A DNA stretch of 64,000 nt from Microbispora sp. ZYX-F-249 (GTDB lineage: Bacteria; Actinomycetota; Actinomycetes; Streptosporangiales; Streptosporangiaceae). A model generated the notes under the pieces. That model was not told where the DNA came from, ran no database searches, and saw only the letters and a list, made by a program, of their open reading frames with translations. This document shows, piece after piece, positions 35,471 through 44,190 of this stretch. How positions within the stretch are numbered: the first letter of the stretch is position 1; every line of letters begins with the position of its first letter. Both the position numbers and the translations under genes were made by a program. The stretch spans positions 124,001 to 188,000 of the forward strand of contig NZ_JBDJAW010000004.1 of NCBI RefSeq assembly GCF_039649665.1, read 5' to 3'.

Positions 35471-36478
35471 CTAGTTCTCCTCGGTGACCCGCTCCAGCCA
35501 GATCTCCCGCCAGAACGGCACGAACGCCCGTGGGCAGTTGGCCTTGTACACACCCGCGCAGACGACGCCGTCGAGGATGATGCAGGGGTTCTTCATCTGC
35601 AGCATGCGCCCGGTCTTCTCGTCGATGCACCGTTCCACGCGCGCGGCGACCCGGGCCACACGCCCGCAGTACCGCGCCATCTCCTCCTCGAACCCCATCC
35701 CGCGGTTGAGCCGCTTCGTGTCGAGCGTGGCGACGATCGCCTCCCGCGACTTGACCCGCACGAGCTCGCCCGGCTGCAGGTCGCTCAGCTCGGTCGGGGT
35801 CGTGGTGTTCGGGCCGGGCGGCACGAAGCCCCACGCCATGCCGTCCCTGAACCGCAGCCGGCGGGGCAGCCTGCGGCTCGCCCGCTGTAATCGGTTGAAC
35901 AGCCCGAAGAAGATCGTGCGGAGGGTGGCCGGGACGCCGGCGTTGCCCACCCGGACGTCCGTGACGTACTGGCCGAGGTCCCTGAAGGGCAGGGGCTCGG
36001 GAGCGGCGCGCAGCAGCTCGGTCGCCTGGCAGCGGTACCGCACCTCGCCGTCCGCCGCCGGCTTGCCTCGGGAGTTGATCTCGAGCAGGGGAAGGCTGCG
36101 TACGGGCTCGGGTGCGGCCTCGGGTGCGGGCGCGCCCGGGGCCACCCGTTTGAGCCAGGCCTCCTTCCAGTACAGCGAGCACGAGGTCTGGCAGCCGCCG
36201 TGGGCCGAGCCGTCGCAGCGCGCGCCGGTCAGGTGCACGGCGTCCCGCATCCGCCGCATGCCCGTGCCGGTCACCGTGTCGCACAGCTTGTGCGCCACCT
36301 TGTGCACCGTCATCCGCCGCCCGCAGAACGACAGCATCTCCGGCATGAAGGGCAGGCCGTCGAGCTCGCCCTTCTCGTCGAGTGTGGCCATGATCTCCTC
36401 GACGCTGCGGACCTCCACCACCTCGCCGACCGTGAGGCCCAGGGCCTCCGGTCGTGCGGAGGCCTCGAACTGCGTCAT
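35471..36478 (-). CDS. Unrecognised protein with duplicated five-cysteine domain
   Basis: 335 residues, no signal or membrane segment. Two copies of one domain lie at ~18-112 and ~238-332: each opens with GE(V/L)V-V(R/K)S-E-I-ATLD, has an F-CGR or Y-CGR motif, then a cysteine set and ends with WKEAWLKRV or WREIWLERV. Cysteines are at 52, 66, 88, 96, 100 and at 271, 284, 299, 307, 315. The pattern suggests metal binding or an iron-sulphur/disulphide fold. A linker (~113-235) separates the copies. It sits between the flippase and the DUF4910 gene, so a role in glycan assembly is likely; I do not know the reaction. Confidence 0.75.
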   Translation of the reverse strand: MTQFEASARPEALGLTVGEVVEVRSVEEIMATLDEKGELDGLPFMPEMLSFCGRRMTVHKVAHKLCDTVTGTGMRRMRDAVHLTGARCDGSAHGGCQTSCSLYWKEAWLKRVAPGAPAPEAAPEPVRSLPLLEINSRGKPAADGEVRYRCQATELLRAAPEPLPFRDLGQYVTDVRVGNAGVPATLRTIFFGLFNRLQRASRRLPRRLRFRDGMAWGFVPPGPNTTTPTELSDLQPGELVRVKSREAIVATLDTKRLNRGMGFEEEMARYCGRVARVAARVERCIDEKTGRMLQMKNPCIILDGVVCAGVYKANCPRAFVPFWREIWLERVTEEN

Positions 36479-36482
36479 CCGG

Positions 36483-37739
36483 CTACTCCTTCACGAGTCC
36501 CGCGACCAGCAGAGCCTGGGCCGCGTCCGCCACCACGTCGAACGGCAGTCCGGAACGTTCCGAGATGTCGAGCAGGCTGTGGGCGCCGTCGGACTGGTTC
36601 AGCACCCACAACATCGCCATCTGCGCCTGTTTCGTGTCACTGCGCCCGCCGAGCGAGTCGTACAGGCCGCGCCTGCCCAGCTGGGGCTCGCCGTACGGGC
36701 TGAGGTTCACGTAGGTGCGGTTGCGCTCCAGCACCCGCACGGCCCGCAGGCAGGCGTCCAGCGTGTCCTCCATCGCCTCCTCGGTGACGAAGTCCGGGTC
36801 GTCCGCCGAGGTGTGGTACTCCGGATAGCCGGCGTACGGGGTCCTGGTCAGGCAGCCGACCGGCAGGTCGAACCCGGGCGAGCAGTACTGCCGCTCGTCG
36901 TAGCCGTAGGGGGAGAAGTCCACCAGCGTGTGCGGGCGGTCCCGCAGGACGTGGGCGAGGACCCGGTCGATCTCGGCGTCCCCCCGCCGGCTGCGTTTGT
37001 AGGTGATCGGTCCCCGGTCTCCCGCGCAGGCGAGCACGAGCCCGTGCCCGATCCGGCCGGCCCGGTCCCGGTTGCGCGCCAGCCAGGCGATCGAACCGAT
37101 GGTGCCGGGCGCGAACAGGAAGCGGTAGGTGTAGCGCCGCTCCTCCCGCGCCAGCAGCCGCGCCAGCCGGGTCGCCACCGCGACTCCCGCCAGGTTGTCG
37201 TTGGCCAGCGAGGGGTGGCAGACATGGCACGAGATCAGGACCTCCTCCGCGCTGCGGCCCGGGATCACGTGCTCGCCGTACGTCAGGTGCCCGTCGGCGA
37301 GCGTCGAGTCGATCCGCACCTCGTACGGCCCCGGCCCCATCCCCGCCAGCGTGTTCTCGCTGAGGCAGAACCCCCACGTCTCGGCGTAGTAACTGGTGCG
37401 GTACGGCACCAGGCCGGGCCGGTCGGGAAGCGTGTGCAGGTGGGGGCGGAGCTCGTCCAGGGTCATGGTCGCCGACACCGGCACGCTGTAGCCGACCACG
37501 TGCAGGTTGGACGCCGCGAAGTCGACGATCCGGGTTCCGGAGGAGTCCTTGATGTAGGCGTCGCGGATGTTCCATTCCTTGGGAATGGTCCAGTCGAGAA
37601 CCTCGGTGCCCGTGGGCACCTCGCTGATCTCCAGCGGGATCGACTCGCCGATGATCTCCAGAGTGCGCCGCAGGCCGGATCCGGTGATGCTGCGGCACAG
37701 CGGGTAGAGCCGCCTGACCAGCGCGTGCATCTCGCTCAT
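36483..37739 (-). CDS. DUF4910/DUF2172-type M28-like aminopeptidase-fold protein
   Basis: 418 residues. N-terminal MHALVRRLYPLCRSITGSG opening, central ISCHVCHPSLANDNLAG zinc-site motif, YDERQYCSPGFDLPVG and YPEYHTSADDPDF are diagnostic; the last ~60 residues form a small winged helix (LLDISERSGLPFDVVADAA). The fold is that of zinc aminopeptidases, yet the family is repeatedly found in sugar/polysaccharide loci, and its substrate is unproven. The start overlaps the upstream SDR gene stop (ATGA). Confidence 0.85.
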   Translation of the reverse strand: MSEMHALVRRLYPLCRSITGSGLRRTLEIIGESIPLEISEVPTGTEVLDWTIPKEWNIRDAYIKDSSGTRIVDFAASNLHVVGYSVPVSATMTLDELRPHLHTLPDRPGLVPYRTSYYAETWGFCLSENTLAGMGPGPYEVRIDSTLADGHLTYGEHVIPGRSAEEVLISCHVCHPSLANDNLAGVAVATRLARLLAREERRYTYRFLFAPGTIGSIAWLARNRDRAGRIGHGLVLACAGDRGPITYKRSRRGDAEIDRVLAHVLRDRPHTLVDFSPYGYDERQYCSPGFDLPVGCLTRTPYAGYPEYHTSADDPDFVTEEAMEDTLDACLRAVRVLERNRTYVNLSPYGEPQLGRRGLYDSLGGRSDTKQAQMAMLWVLNQSDGAHSLLDISERSGLPFDVVADAAQALLVAGLVKE

Positions 37740-38755
37740 GGGCGCAACGAAGAGTCGACGGCGCCGGCCTCCCGCCGGTCGGACAGGCGGGCGAGCCGGG
37801 TGAAGCGGCGCTCGAAGTCCTCCCTGGTCAGCCCGTACTCGCGGTAGGCGTCGACCAGTTCAACCGCGCCGTCCTTGACCGACCAGCGGGCCTCGTACCC
37901 GGGGAGGGCGGCCCTGATGCGGGAGAAGTCCACGCGGTAGGAGCGCGGGTCGGCGCCCGCCTCGCCGGTGATCACGAGAGCGGCGCCGGGCACGGCCTCG
38001 ACGACCTCGGCCGCGATCTCCGCCACGGTCAGGTTGTTGCGCTCGGTGCCGACGTTGAACGCCTTCGCGTGCACCGCCTCCCTGGGCGCGGTCAGCGCGG
38101 CGGCGAACGCCTCCGCGATGTCGCGCGCGTGGACCAGCGGGCGCCAGGGCGTGCCGTCCGACAGCACGCGCACCTCCCCCGACAGGCACGCGTGGCCGAC
38201 CAGGTTGTTGAGCACGATGTCGGCCCGCAGCCTCGGCGAGAAGCCGAATGCCGTCGCGTTGCGCATGAAGACCGGGGTGAAGTCGTCGTCCGCCAGAGCG
38301 GTCAGGTCGTCCTCCACCCGGACCTTCGACTCCGCGTAGGGGGTCACCGGCCGGAGCGGCGCGTCCTCGTCCAGCAGGTCGTCGCCGCCCGACGCGCCGT
38401 ACACCGAGCAGGTCGACGCGTACAGGAACCGGCGGACGCCCGCGTCCCTGGCGAGCCGGGCCAGCCGCGAGGAGGCGTAGTGGTTGATGTCGTAGGTCAG
38501 CTCGGGGGCCAGCGAGCCGAGCGGGTCGTTGGACAGCGCGGCGAGGTGGACGACGGCGTCGAACCCCTCCAGGTGCTCGGGCCGGACGTCCCGCAGGTCC
38601 ACCGCGTACGTCTCGGGGTCGGCGGGCGGGGGGCCGAGCACGCAGTCGGCGAACAGCCCCGAGTCGAGGCCGACCACCTCGTGGCCGGCCTCGGCGAGCA
38701 CCGGGGCCATGACCGTGCCGAGATAGCCCTGGTGTCCGGTCAGCAGTAGCCGCAT
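37736..38755 (-). CDS. NAD-dependent epimerase/dehydratase (extended SDR)
   Basis: 339 residues. LLTGHQGYLGTVMAPVLAE (Rossmann GxxGxxG), STCSVYGASGGDD and YAESKVRVED (Tyr-x3-Lys) are intact. FMRNATAFGFSPRLRADIV and the WRPLVHARDIA motif match sugar-nucleotide epimerases or reductases. Start MRLLLTGHQGYLG overlaps the PIG-L stop (TGATG). In this operon it probably acts on the CDP- or other NDP-sugar made by the neighbouring cytidylyltransferase; which step is not clear. Confidence 0.87.
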   Translation of the reverse strand: MRLLLTGHQGYLGTVMAPVLAEAGHEVVGLDSGLFADCVLGPPPADPETYAVDLRDVRPEHLEGFDAVVHLAALSNDPLGSLAPELTYDINHYASSRLARLARDAGVRRFLYASTCSVYGASGGDDLLDEDAPLRPVTPYAESKVRVEDDLTALADDDFTPVFMRNATAFGFSPRLRADIVLNNLVGHACLSGEVRVLSDGTPWRPLVHARDIAEAFAAALTAPREAVHAKAFNVGTERNNLTVAEIAAEVVEAVPGAALVITGEAGADPRSYRVDFSRIRAALPGYEARWSVKDGAVELVDAYREYGLTREDFERRFTRLARLSDRREAGAVDSSLRP

Positions 38756-39402
38756 CAGTTCTCCAGGTCGAGGGTGAGCTTGTCCACGTGGAAGGCCTCG
38801 GCGTACCGCGCGTGGCACTCGATGCCGCGGATGCGGGCCAGGCCGAGGAAGGCTTCCGGGTCGTACCAGGGGCGGTGCCGTTGCGAGGGGTAGTGGCTCT
38901 GCAACAGGGCGGCCTTCTCCTTCGCCACATCGGGGGTGAGCGGCTGGTAGACCGCCGGCCGGCCGAGGTCGCCGTCCCACTTGACGATCTCGTAGCCCAG
39001 GACCAGGTGGTCGCGGAACGCGGTCGGCACAAGTTCGGCGAGGCCCCGGTGATCCTGGTGCAGGTCGCCCCGGTGGGGGGCGACGACCAGGTCGGGGTCG
39101 CCCGCCGCGCGCAGCTCCTCGACGGCGTTCTTGGCCTCGTCCCAGTGGGCGGGCAGCCGCCCGTCGGGCAGCTTCAGCACGGTCAGCCGCAGGTCGGCGC
39201 CGGGGCAGAAGGCGGCGAGCGCGGCCCGCTCCTCGTCCTCCCGCTCGGTGCCGCCGCCGGACAGCACCAGGGCGTCCACGCGGACGCCGGGGTGCGCCGC
39301 GCAGACGGTCAGCAGCGTGCCGCCCGCCCCGATCGCGATGTCGTCGCAGTGCGCCGCGAGTGCCGCGATCCTGCGCACGCGGCCGGGCCGCAGGCCGATC
39401 AC
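38755..39402 (-). CDS. PIG-L/LmbE-family deacetylase
   Basis: 215 residues from GTG (GTGA overlap with the upstream gene). Zinc motifs: AAHCDDIAIGAGG (variant of PHPDD) near 14-26 and APHRGDLHQDHRGL near 112-125. Family members hydrolyse N-acetyl groups of amino sugars or mycothiol precursors. The neighbour genes suggest an N-acyl sugar of the surface polymer. The first aspartate pair is kept; the preceding Pro is replaced by Cys. Confidence 0.87.
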   Translation of the reverse strand: MIGLRPGRVRRIAALAAHCDDIAIGAGGTLLTVCAAHPGVRVDALVLSGGGTEREDEERAALAAFCPGADLRLTVLKLPDGRLPAHWDEAKNAVEELRAAGDPDLVVAPHRGDLHQDHRGLAELVPTAFRDHLVLGYEIVKWDGDLGRPAVYQPLTPDVAKEKAALLQSHYPSQRHRPWYDPEAFLGLARIRGIECHARYAEAFHVDKLTLDLEN

Positions 39403-40178
39403 ACGTGCTCCCACAGCGCCCACGGCCGGTCGCCGCGCGCCCACGCATGGTCCAGCTCCAGCCGCTGGTTGACGGTGTCGCTCGGCCGCCAGTAGCCGCG
39501 GTGCGGGTAGGCCAGCAGCCGGCCGCGCTTGGCCAGTTCGGCGCAGCCGTCGGCCACGAGGTCGCCGTTCACGGGGATGTGGTCGAAGACCTCCTGGCGG
39601 AGCACGAAGAAGCCGCCGTTGACCCACAGCGGCATCTCGCTGACCGGCGTGATCGAGCCGACCCTGCCGTCCTCGCCCACGTCGACGCAGTGGAAGGTGT
39701 TGGACGGCGGGACCACCATCATCGACGCCCCGGCGTCCGTGGCGCGGAACCGCTCGACGATGTCGGACAGCGGCGCGTCGGTGAGCACGTCCGCGTAGTT
39801 CGCCAGAAAGATCTCATCGCCCTCAAGATAGGGGCGCACCCGGCGAAGCCGCTCCCCAATGGGTGAATCCACCCCGGTGTCCACGAGGGAGATCGACCAG
39901 TCGGAGATGTCGGTGGACAACAGGTCCACCCGGCCGTTGCGCAGGACGAAATCGTTGGACGCCGTTTCCTGATAGTTCAGGAAAAAACTCTTGATGTGCT
40001 GTGCGCCGTATCCGAGACAGAGGACGAAATCCCGATGTCCGAAATGCGCGTAATACCGCATCACATGCCAGAGCAGCGGGCGCGGGCCGACGAGCTGCAT
40101 CGGCTTGGGAATGTCCCCGCCGGGAAGGTCGCTGCGCATCCTGGTGCCCCGGCCTCCGCAGAAGAGGACGACTTTCAC
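39399..40178 (-). CDS. Glucose-1-phosphate cytidylyltransferase-like nucleotidyltransferase
   Basis: 259 residues. LFCGGRGTRMRSDLPGGDIP, KPMQLVGPRPLLWHVMRYY, FVLCLGYGAQHIKSFFLNY and the ADVLTD motif correspond to RfbF/DdhA, which forms CDP-glucose from CTP and glucose-1-phosphate. GTG start with GGAG at good spacing, 4-bp overlaps on both sides. No CDP-glucose 4,6-dehydratase gene is in the window, so the product sugar may differ from classic CDP-dideoxyhexoses. Confidence 0.87.
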   Translation of the reverse strand: MKVVLFCGGRGTRMRSDLPGGDIPKPMQLVGPRPLLWHVMRYYAHFGHRDFVLCLGYGAQHIKSFFLNYQETASNDFVLRNGRVDLLSTDISDWSISLVDTGVDSPIGERLRRVRPYLEGDEIFLANYADVLTDAPLSDIVERFRATDAGASMMVVPPSNTFHCVDVGEDGRVGSITPVSEMPLWVNGGFFVLRQEVFDHIPVNGDLVADGCAELAKRGRLLAYPHRGYWRPSDTVNQRLELDHAWARGDRPWALWEHV

Positions 40179-41389
40179 ACGATCTCCAGTCTGGGGATCG
40201 GGAAGACCAGCCGGCCTCCCCACTCGCGTACGTACGAGAGCTGGGCGGTCAACTCCTCCCTCAGGTTCCAGGGGAGCACCAGCACGTAGTCGGGGCGGTC
40301 GGCGGCGATCTGCTCCGGCGGGAGGACGGGGATCCGCGCGCCGGGGGTGAACCGCCCGTGCTTGTAGGGGTTCCGGTCGACCGTGTAACGCAGCAGGTCG
40401 GGGCGGATGCCGCAGTGGTTGAGCAGGGTGTTGCCCTTGCCGGGGGCGCCGTAGCCCACGACCGTCCTGCCCTGCGCGGCGGCGTCGAGAAGGAAGCTCA
40501 GCAGCTCCCGCCGGACCCGTGCCACCCGCTCGGCGAACTGCGCGTAGCCGGACAGCTCGTGCAGCCCGGCGGCCTTCTCCGCCGCCAGCACCTCGGCCAC
40601 ACGCGGGCTCGGCTCCGCGCCGAGCTCGCTCGGGCGGGCCCACAGCCGGATCGACCCGCCGTGGGTCGGCAGCAGCTCGACGTCCACCAGGGAGAGCCCG
40701 CCGCTCGCCAGCGCCCGTTCCGCGGAGGCGACCGTGTAGTACTGGAAGTGCTCGTGGTAGATCGTGTCGTACTGGTTGAGCTCCATGAGGGTGAGCAGGT
40801 GCTGCACCTCGATGGACACCCAGCCCTCGTCGTCCAGGAGCGCGCGCAGCCCCCGGGTGAAGCCGACGACGTCGGGGATGTGCGCGTAGACGTTGTTGGC
40901 CACGACGAGGTCGGCGGGCCCGTGCTCGGCCCGTACGGCGGCGGCCGTCTCCGGCCCGAGGAACGCCGTGAGCGTCGGGACCCCGTTGTCCCTGGCCGCC
41001 TGGCCGACGTTGACCGACGGTTCGATGCCGAGGCAACGGATGCCGCGTTCCACGACGTGCCGCAGCAGGTAGCCGTCGTTGCTCGCCACCTCGACCACGA
41101 ACCGGGGGCGCAGCCGCCCGGCCGCGTCCGCCACGAACCGCCGCGCGTGCTCCACCCACGAGGTGGAGTACGACGAGTAGTAGGCGTACTCGGTGAAGGT
41201 GTCCTGGGGCGTGATGAGCGCGGGAATCTGGGCGAGCCAGCAGTCCGTGCACACCCGCAGGTGCAGCGGATAGGTCGTCTCCGGCTCGTCGAGCTGCTCA
41301 GCGGCGAGGAACCTCTCGCACGGCGGCGTCGCGCCGAGGTCGACCACGCCGACGAGGCTCGCGGACCCGCACAGCCGGCACGTCGTCAT
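40175..41389 (-). CDS. NDP-sugar C-methyltransferase (three-domain SAM enzyme)
   Basis: 404 residues. N-terminal zinc-binding cysteines TTCRLCGS and CTDCWLAQ, a SAM domain (VVEVASNDGYLLRHV, near 105-120) and the C-terminal C-methyltransferase domain (VVGYGAPGKGNTLLNHCG, DRNPYKHGRFTPGARIPV). Enzymes of this type add a methyl branch to a keto-sugar nucleotide. The ATG has GGGAGG at six bases. It heads a nine-gene operon running to 32074. Confidence 0.9.
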   Translation of the reverse strand: MTTCRLCGSASLVGVVDLGATPPCERFLAAEQLDEPETTYPLHLRVCTDCWLAQIPALITPQDTFTEYAYYSSYSTSWVEHARRFVADAAGRLRPRFVVEVASNDGYLLRHVVERGIRCLGIEPSVNVGQAARDNGVPTLTAFLGPETAAAVRAEHGPADLVVANNVYAHIPDVVGFTRGLRALLDDEGWVSIEVQHLLTLMELNQYDTIYHEHFQYYTVASAERALASGGLSLVDVELLPTHGGSIRLWARPSELGAEPSPRVAEVLAAEKAAGLHELSGYAQFAERVARVRRELLSFLLDAAAQGRTVVGYGAPGKGNTLLNHCGIRPDLLRYTVDRNPYKHGRFTPGARIPVLPPEQIAADRPDYVLVLPWNLREELTAQLSYVREWGGRLVFPIPRLEIV

Positions 41390-41566
41390 CAGGACCTCCC
41401 CCGGCCGCACGGAGAACTCCGCGCCGGCCGTTTTCCGGATGATTTCCGGGCAGGCGTAATCGACAGAAACTGAGCTGGCATTTCCCCCCCAGCACCGGAG
41501 TCCGACAGTCATAAGTCGGGCGATGGACTGCGAGCGTTACAAGACGCCTGTGTCATGCTTCCGCCC

Positions 41567-42133
41567 ATGGAGCGGATGAGTATCGAGGGAGCGTGGAGCT
41601 TCACCCCGCGAATCCACAGCGACATCCGGGGCGACTTCCTCGAATGTTTCAGGGCGGGGGAGTTACGCGAGGCGATCGGGCACACCATGGAGCTGGCCCA
41701 GGCCAACTGCTCGGTTTCCCGGCGCGGCGTGCTGCGCGGCGTCCATTTCGCGGACGTACCGCCCGGCCAGGCCAAATACGTGACCTGCGTCTCCGGGAAG
41801 GTGCTCGACGTCGTGGTGGACCTGCGAGTGGGCTCGCCCACCTTCGGCACGTGGGAGGGGCTCGTCCTCGACGACGTGTCCCGGCGCGCGGTGTACCTGT
41901 CGGAGGGCCTCGGCCACGCGTTCGCCGTCCTCAGCGAGCAGGCCACGGTGCTCTACCTGTGCTCCCAGCCGTACGCGCCGGGGCGCGAGCACGGCGTGCA
42001 CCCGCTCGACCCGGAGATCGGCGTCGACTGGCGGCTCGACGGCGAGCCGGTCCTGTCGGACAAGGACGCCGCGGCGCCCACGCTGAGCGAGGCGCTGGAT
42101 TCCGGGATCCTCCCGAGATACCGGCCCTCCTGA
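41567..42133 (+). CDS. dTDP-4-dehydrorhamnose 3,5-epimerase-like cupin
   Basis: 188 residues. WSFTPRIHSDIRGDFLECF, RGVLRGVHFADVPPGQAKYV (catalytic His) and YLSEGLGHAFAVLS, with DPEIGVDW near the end, match RmlC/EvaD-type epimerases. Alternative starts are the ATGs at 41555 and 41576. It is distinct from the RmlC at 27084 and lies beside the C-methyltransferase, so it may serve a branched deoxysugar rather than rhamnose. Confidence 0.85.
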   Translation: MERMSIEGAWSFTPRIHSDIRGDFLECFRAGELREAIGHTMELAQANCSVSRRGVLRGVHFADVPPGQAKYVTCVSGKVLDVVVDLRVGSPTFGTWEGLVLDDVSRRAVYLSEGLGHAFAVLSEQATVLYLCSQPYAPGREHGVHPLDPEIGVDWRLDGEPVLSDKDAAAPTLSEALDSGILPRYRPS

Positions 42134-42159
42134 CCCCTGCCGAGGCCCATACTGCTCGT

Positions 42160-43005
42160 GTGACGAGCGTCGTGATCCCCGCGCACAACGAGGCTCCGGT
42201 CCTCGGCCGTCTGCTCTCCGGGCTGCTGGGCGAGGCCCGGCCGGGCGAGTTCGACGTCGTGGTCGTCGCGAACGGGTGCACCGACGAGACCGAGTCGGTC
42301 GCGCGGGCGCACGGCGTGCGCGTGCTGAGCACGCCGGTGCCCTCGAAACGCGAGGCGCTGCGTCTGGGCGACCGGGCGGCCCGCGGCTTTCCCCGGCTCT
42401 ACGTGGACGCCGACGTCACCGTGAGCACCGCGGGCGTACGCGCGCTCGTGGCCCGTCTCGGCGGGTCCGGCACGCTGCTCGCGGCGGCGCCGGAGCGCGA
42501 TCTGGCGCTCACCGGCCGGCCCTGGACCATCCGCGCGTACTACGCGATCTGGACCCGCCTGCCGCACGTGCGCACGGGGCTGTTCGGCCGCGGGGTCATC
42601 GCGGTCACCGAGGCGGGCAACGACCGGATCCGCGCGCTCCCGGCGGTCATGGCCGACGACCTGGCCGCCTCCCTGGCGTTCGGCGAGGACGAGCGGGTGG
42701 TCGTGGCGGAGGCGCGGGCCGGGATCCAGACCCCCCGCACGTTCGCCGACCTGCTGCGCCGGCGCGTCCGCGCGGCGACCAGCGTGAGTGAGCTGGAACG
42801 CGAGACCGGTCCGGGCGGGCCGTCCGCGCGCACCAGCCTGGGCGACCTGGTCCGCATCGCCGCGCGGGAGCCGTGGCTGCTCCCGGCGGCGGCCGTCTTC
42901 GCCTGCGTCACCGTGCTGGCGCGGCGCAGGGCGCGCCGCTCCGTACGGGCGGGCGACTACACGACCTGGCTGCGCGACGAGAGCAGCCGGGCGCCGGGGT
43001 CATGA
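42160..43005 (+). CDS. Family 2 glycosyltransferase
   Basis: 281 residues from GTG. SVVIPAHNEAPVLGRLLSG, VVVANGCTDETESVA and YVDADVTVS (DxD) define the GT-A domain. The C-terminal part has one hydrophobic stretch (LLPAAAVFACVTVLA). It resembles the glycosyltransferases that act on lipid or small acceptors. Located 26 bp after the RmlC-like gene. The 3' end converges with the helical-toroid gene; the two stops lie in a perfect inverted repeat TCATGAC/GTCATGA (43000-43022). Confidence 0.83.
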   Translation: MTSVVIPAHNEAPVLGRLLSGLLGEARPGEFDVVVVANGCTDETESVARAHGVRVLSTPVPSKREALRLGDRAARGFPRLYVDADVTVSTAGVRALVARLGGSGTLLAAAPERDLALTGRPWTIRAYYAIWTRLPHVRTGLFGRGVIAVTEAGNDRIRALPAVMADDLAASLAFGEDERVVVAEARAGIQTPRTFADLLRRRVRAATSVSELERETGPGGPSARTSLGDLVRIAAREPWLLPAAAVFACVTVLARRRARRSVRAGDYTTWLRDESSRAPGS

Positions 43006-43016
43006 CTGACGCAAGG

Positions 43017-44186
43017 TCATGACGGACGCGGGAACTCGAACAGCCAGGCGTACAGGAGCCAGCCCAGCTCGTACGGCCGGCATTCGCGGTCGACGGCGAC
43101 CGGCGGGTAGAACCGGTCGAGGGTGGCGAGCCGGGCCGCCGGACGGGTGCGGGTGGCCACCGCGCGCAGGCCGCGCACCAGCTTCCTCGGGTCCGCCCTG
43201 GCCGCCTTCCGCCAGGTGAGGCTCAACCCCTCGTCGATGAGGGGCTCGCCGGACTCGGGCCGTTCGCTCATCCAGCGCACGCCCTCGCCGATCTCGTCCA
43301 GGTAGGCCGTGCCCCCGGCGTCGGCGAGGTCGAGCAGGGCCATCGGGGCCATCGCGAGCTGGTGGACGCTGTAGACGGGATACCCCTCGACCACGGCGCC
43401 GGTGCGGGCGTCGTAGTGCCACCACCACTGCCCCTCGGCGCCCTGGGCCGCACAGATCCCCGCGGCCACCTGTTCCGCGGCGGCCAGGGCGTCGGCGTCC
43501 CCGACCGCGGCGTGCAGCCGCGCCAGCGCCTGCAGCGGGTACACCTGATCGGCGAAGCAGCCGACGTGCGCCCGGTACCACGGCACGAGCGGCCCGGACG
43601 ACGGACCGAGCACGTGCCGGTAGAGGCGGTCGGACGCCAGGCCGCCGAGCAGCCGGGCCCGGGCGCGTTCCAGCCTGCCGTCCAGCTCGGAGCTCGCCCC
43701 CAGCGTCGTCCTGGCGGCGACGAGCGCGGCGAGCTCCCAGGCGGCCTCGACCGTGTACACCTGACCCGGGGATGCGAGCCGGTCGATCCCGGCCAGGTGC
43801 CGCAGCGCCTCGTCCAGCCGCGGATGCCCCGTCTCCGCCGCCGCCCAGCAGATCAGGGCCGCGTCGCCGAGCCCGCGCACGCCGGGCAGACGTTCGACGA
43901 GGCGCCCGGCCAGGTCGACGGCGGTGTCGCCGGCGAGCGCGGCGCGCTGCCGCTCCTGCGGGAGCGTGGCCACGCCGAGCGCGACGATCGCCGAATAACG
44001 CACGCTGCGGCCCTCCGCGACGGCGTCCCACGTGCCGTCGGGCCGCCGCACGCCCCTGCGGGTGAACACGAACTCCCCGTCCACGTAGCCGGGCGGCAGT
44101 CCGCGCACCGCCAGGTCCACCATGGCCGGCAGCAGGCCGGCCGGCGCGCCCGGGCCCAGCAGGGCGATTCTGCGGTGCTGCGTCAC
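43017..44186 (-). CDS. Predicted alpha/alpha-toroid protein of unknown function
   Basis: 389 residues, no signal peptide. GTG start with GGAG eight bases upstream. The body is a series of paired helices (DAALICWAAAETGHPRLDEAL, CFADQVYPLQALARLHAAVG, VYSVHQLAMAPMALLDLADA) reminiscent of prenyltransferase/squalene-cyclase or glycosidase toroids. WWWHYDARTG could line an active site. It follows the WecG gene by 4 bp in the rml operon. I cannot name the reaction; a carbohydrate- or lipid-linked-substrate role is inferred from place. Confidence 0.75.
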   Translation of the reverse strand: MTQHRRIALLGPGAPAGLLPAMVDLAVRGLPPGYVDGEFVFTRRGVRRPDGTWDAVAEGRSVRYSAIVALGVATLPQERQRAALAGDTAVDLAGRLVERLPGVRGLGDAALICWAAAETGHPRLDEALRHLAGIDRLASPGQVYTVEAAWELAALVAARTTLGASSELDGRLERARARLLGGLASDRLYRHVLGPSSGPLVPWYRAHVGCFADQVYPLQALARLHAAVGDADALAAAEQVAAGICAAQGAEGQWWWHYDARTGAVVEGYPVYSVHQLAMAPMALLDLADAGGTAYLDEIGEGVRWMSERPESGEPLIDEGLSLTWRKAARADPRKLVRGLRAVATRTRPAARLATLDRFYPPVAVDRECRPYELGWLLYAWLFEFPRPS

Positions 44187-44190
44187 GTTG

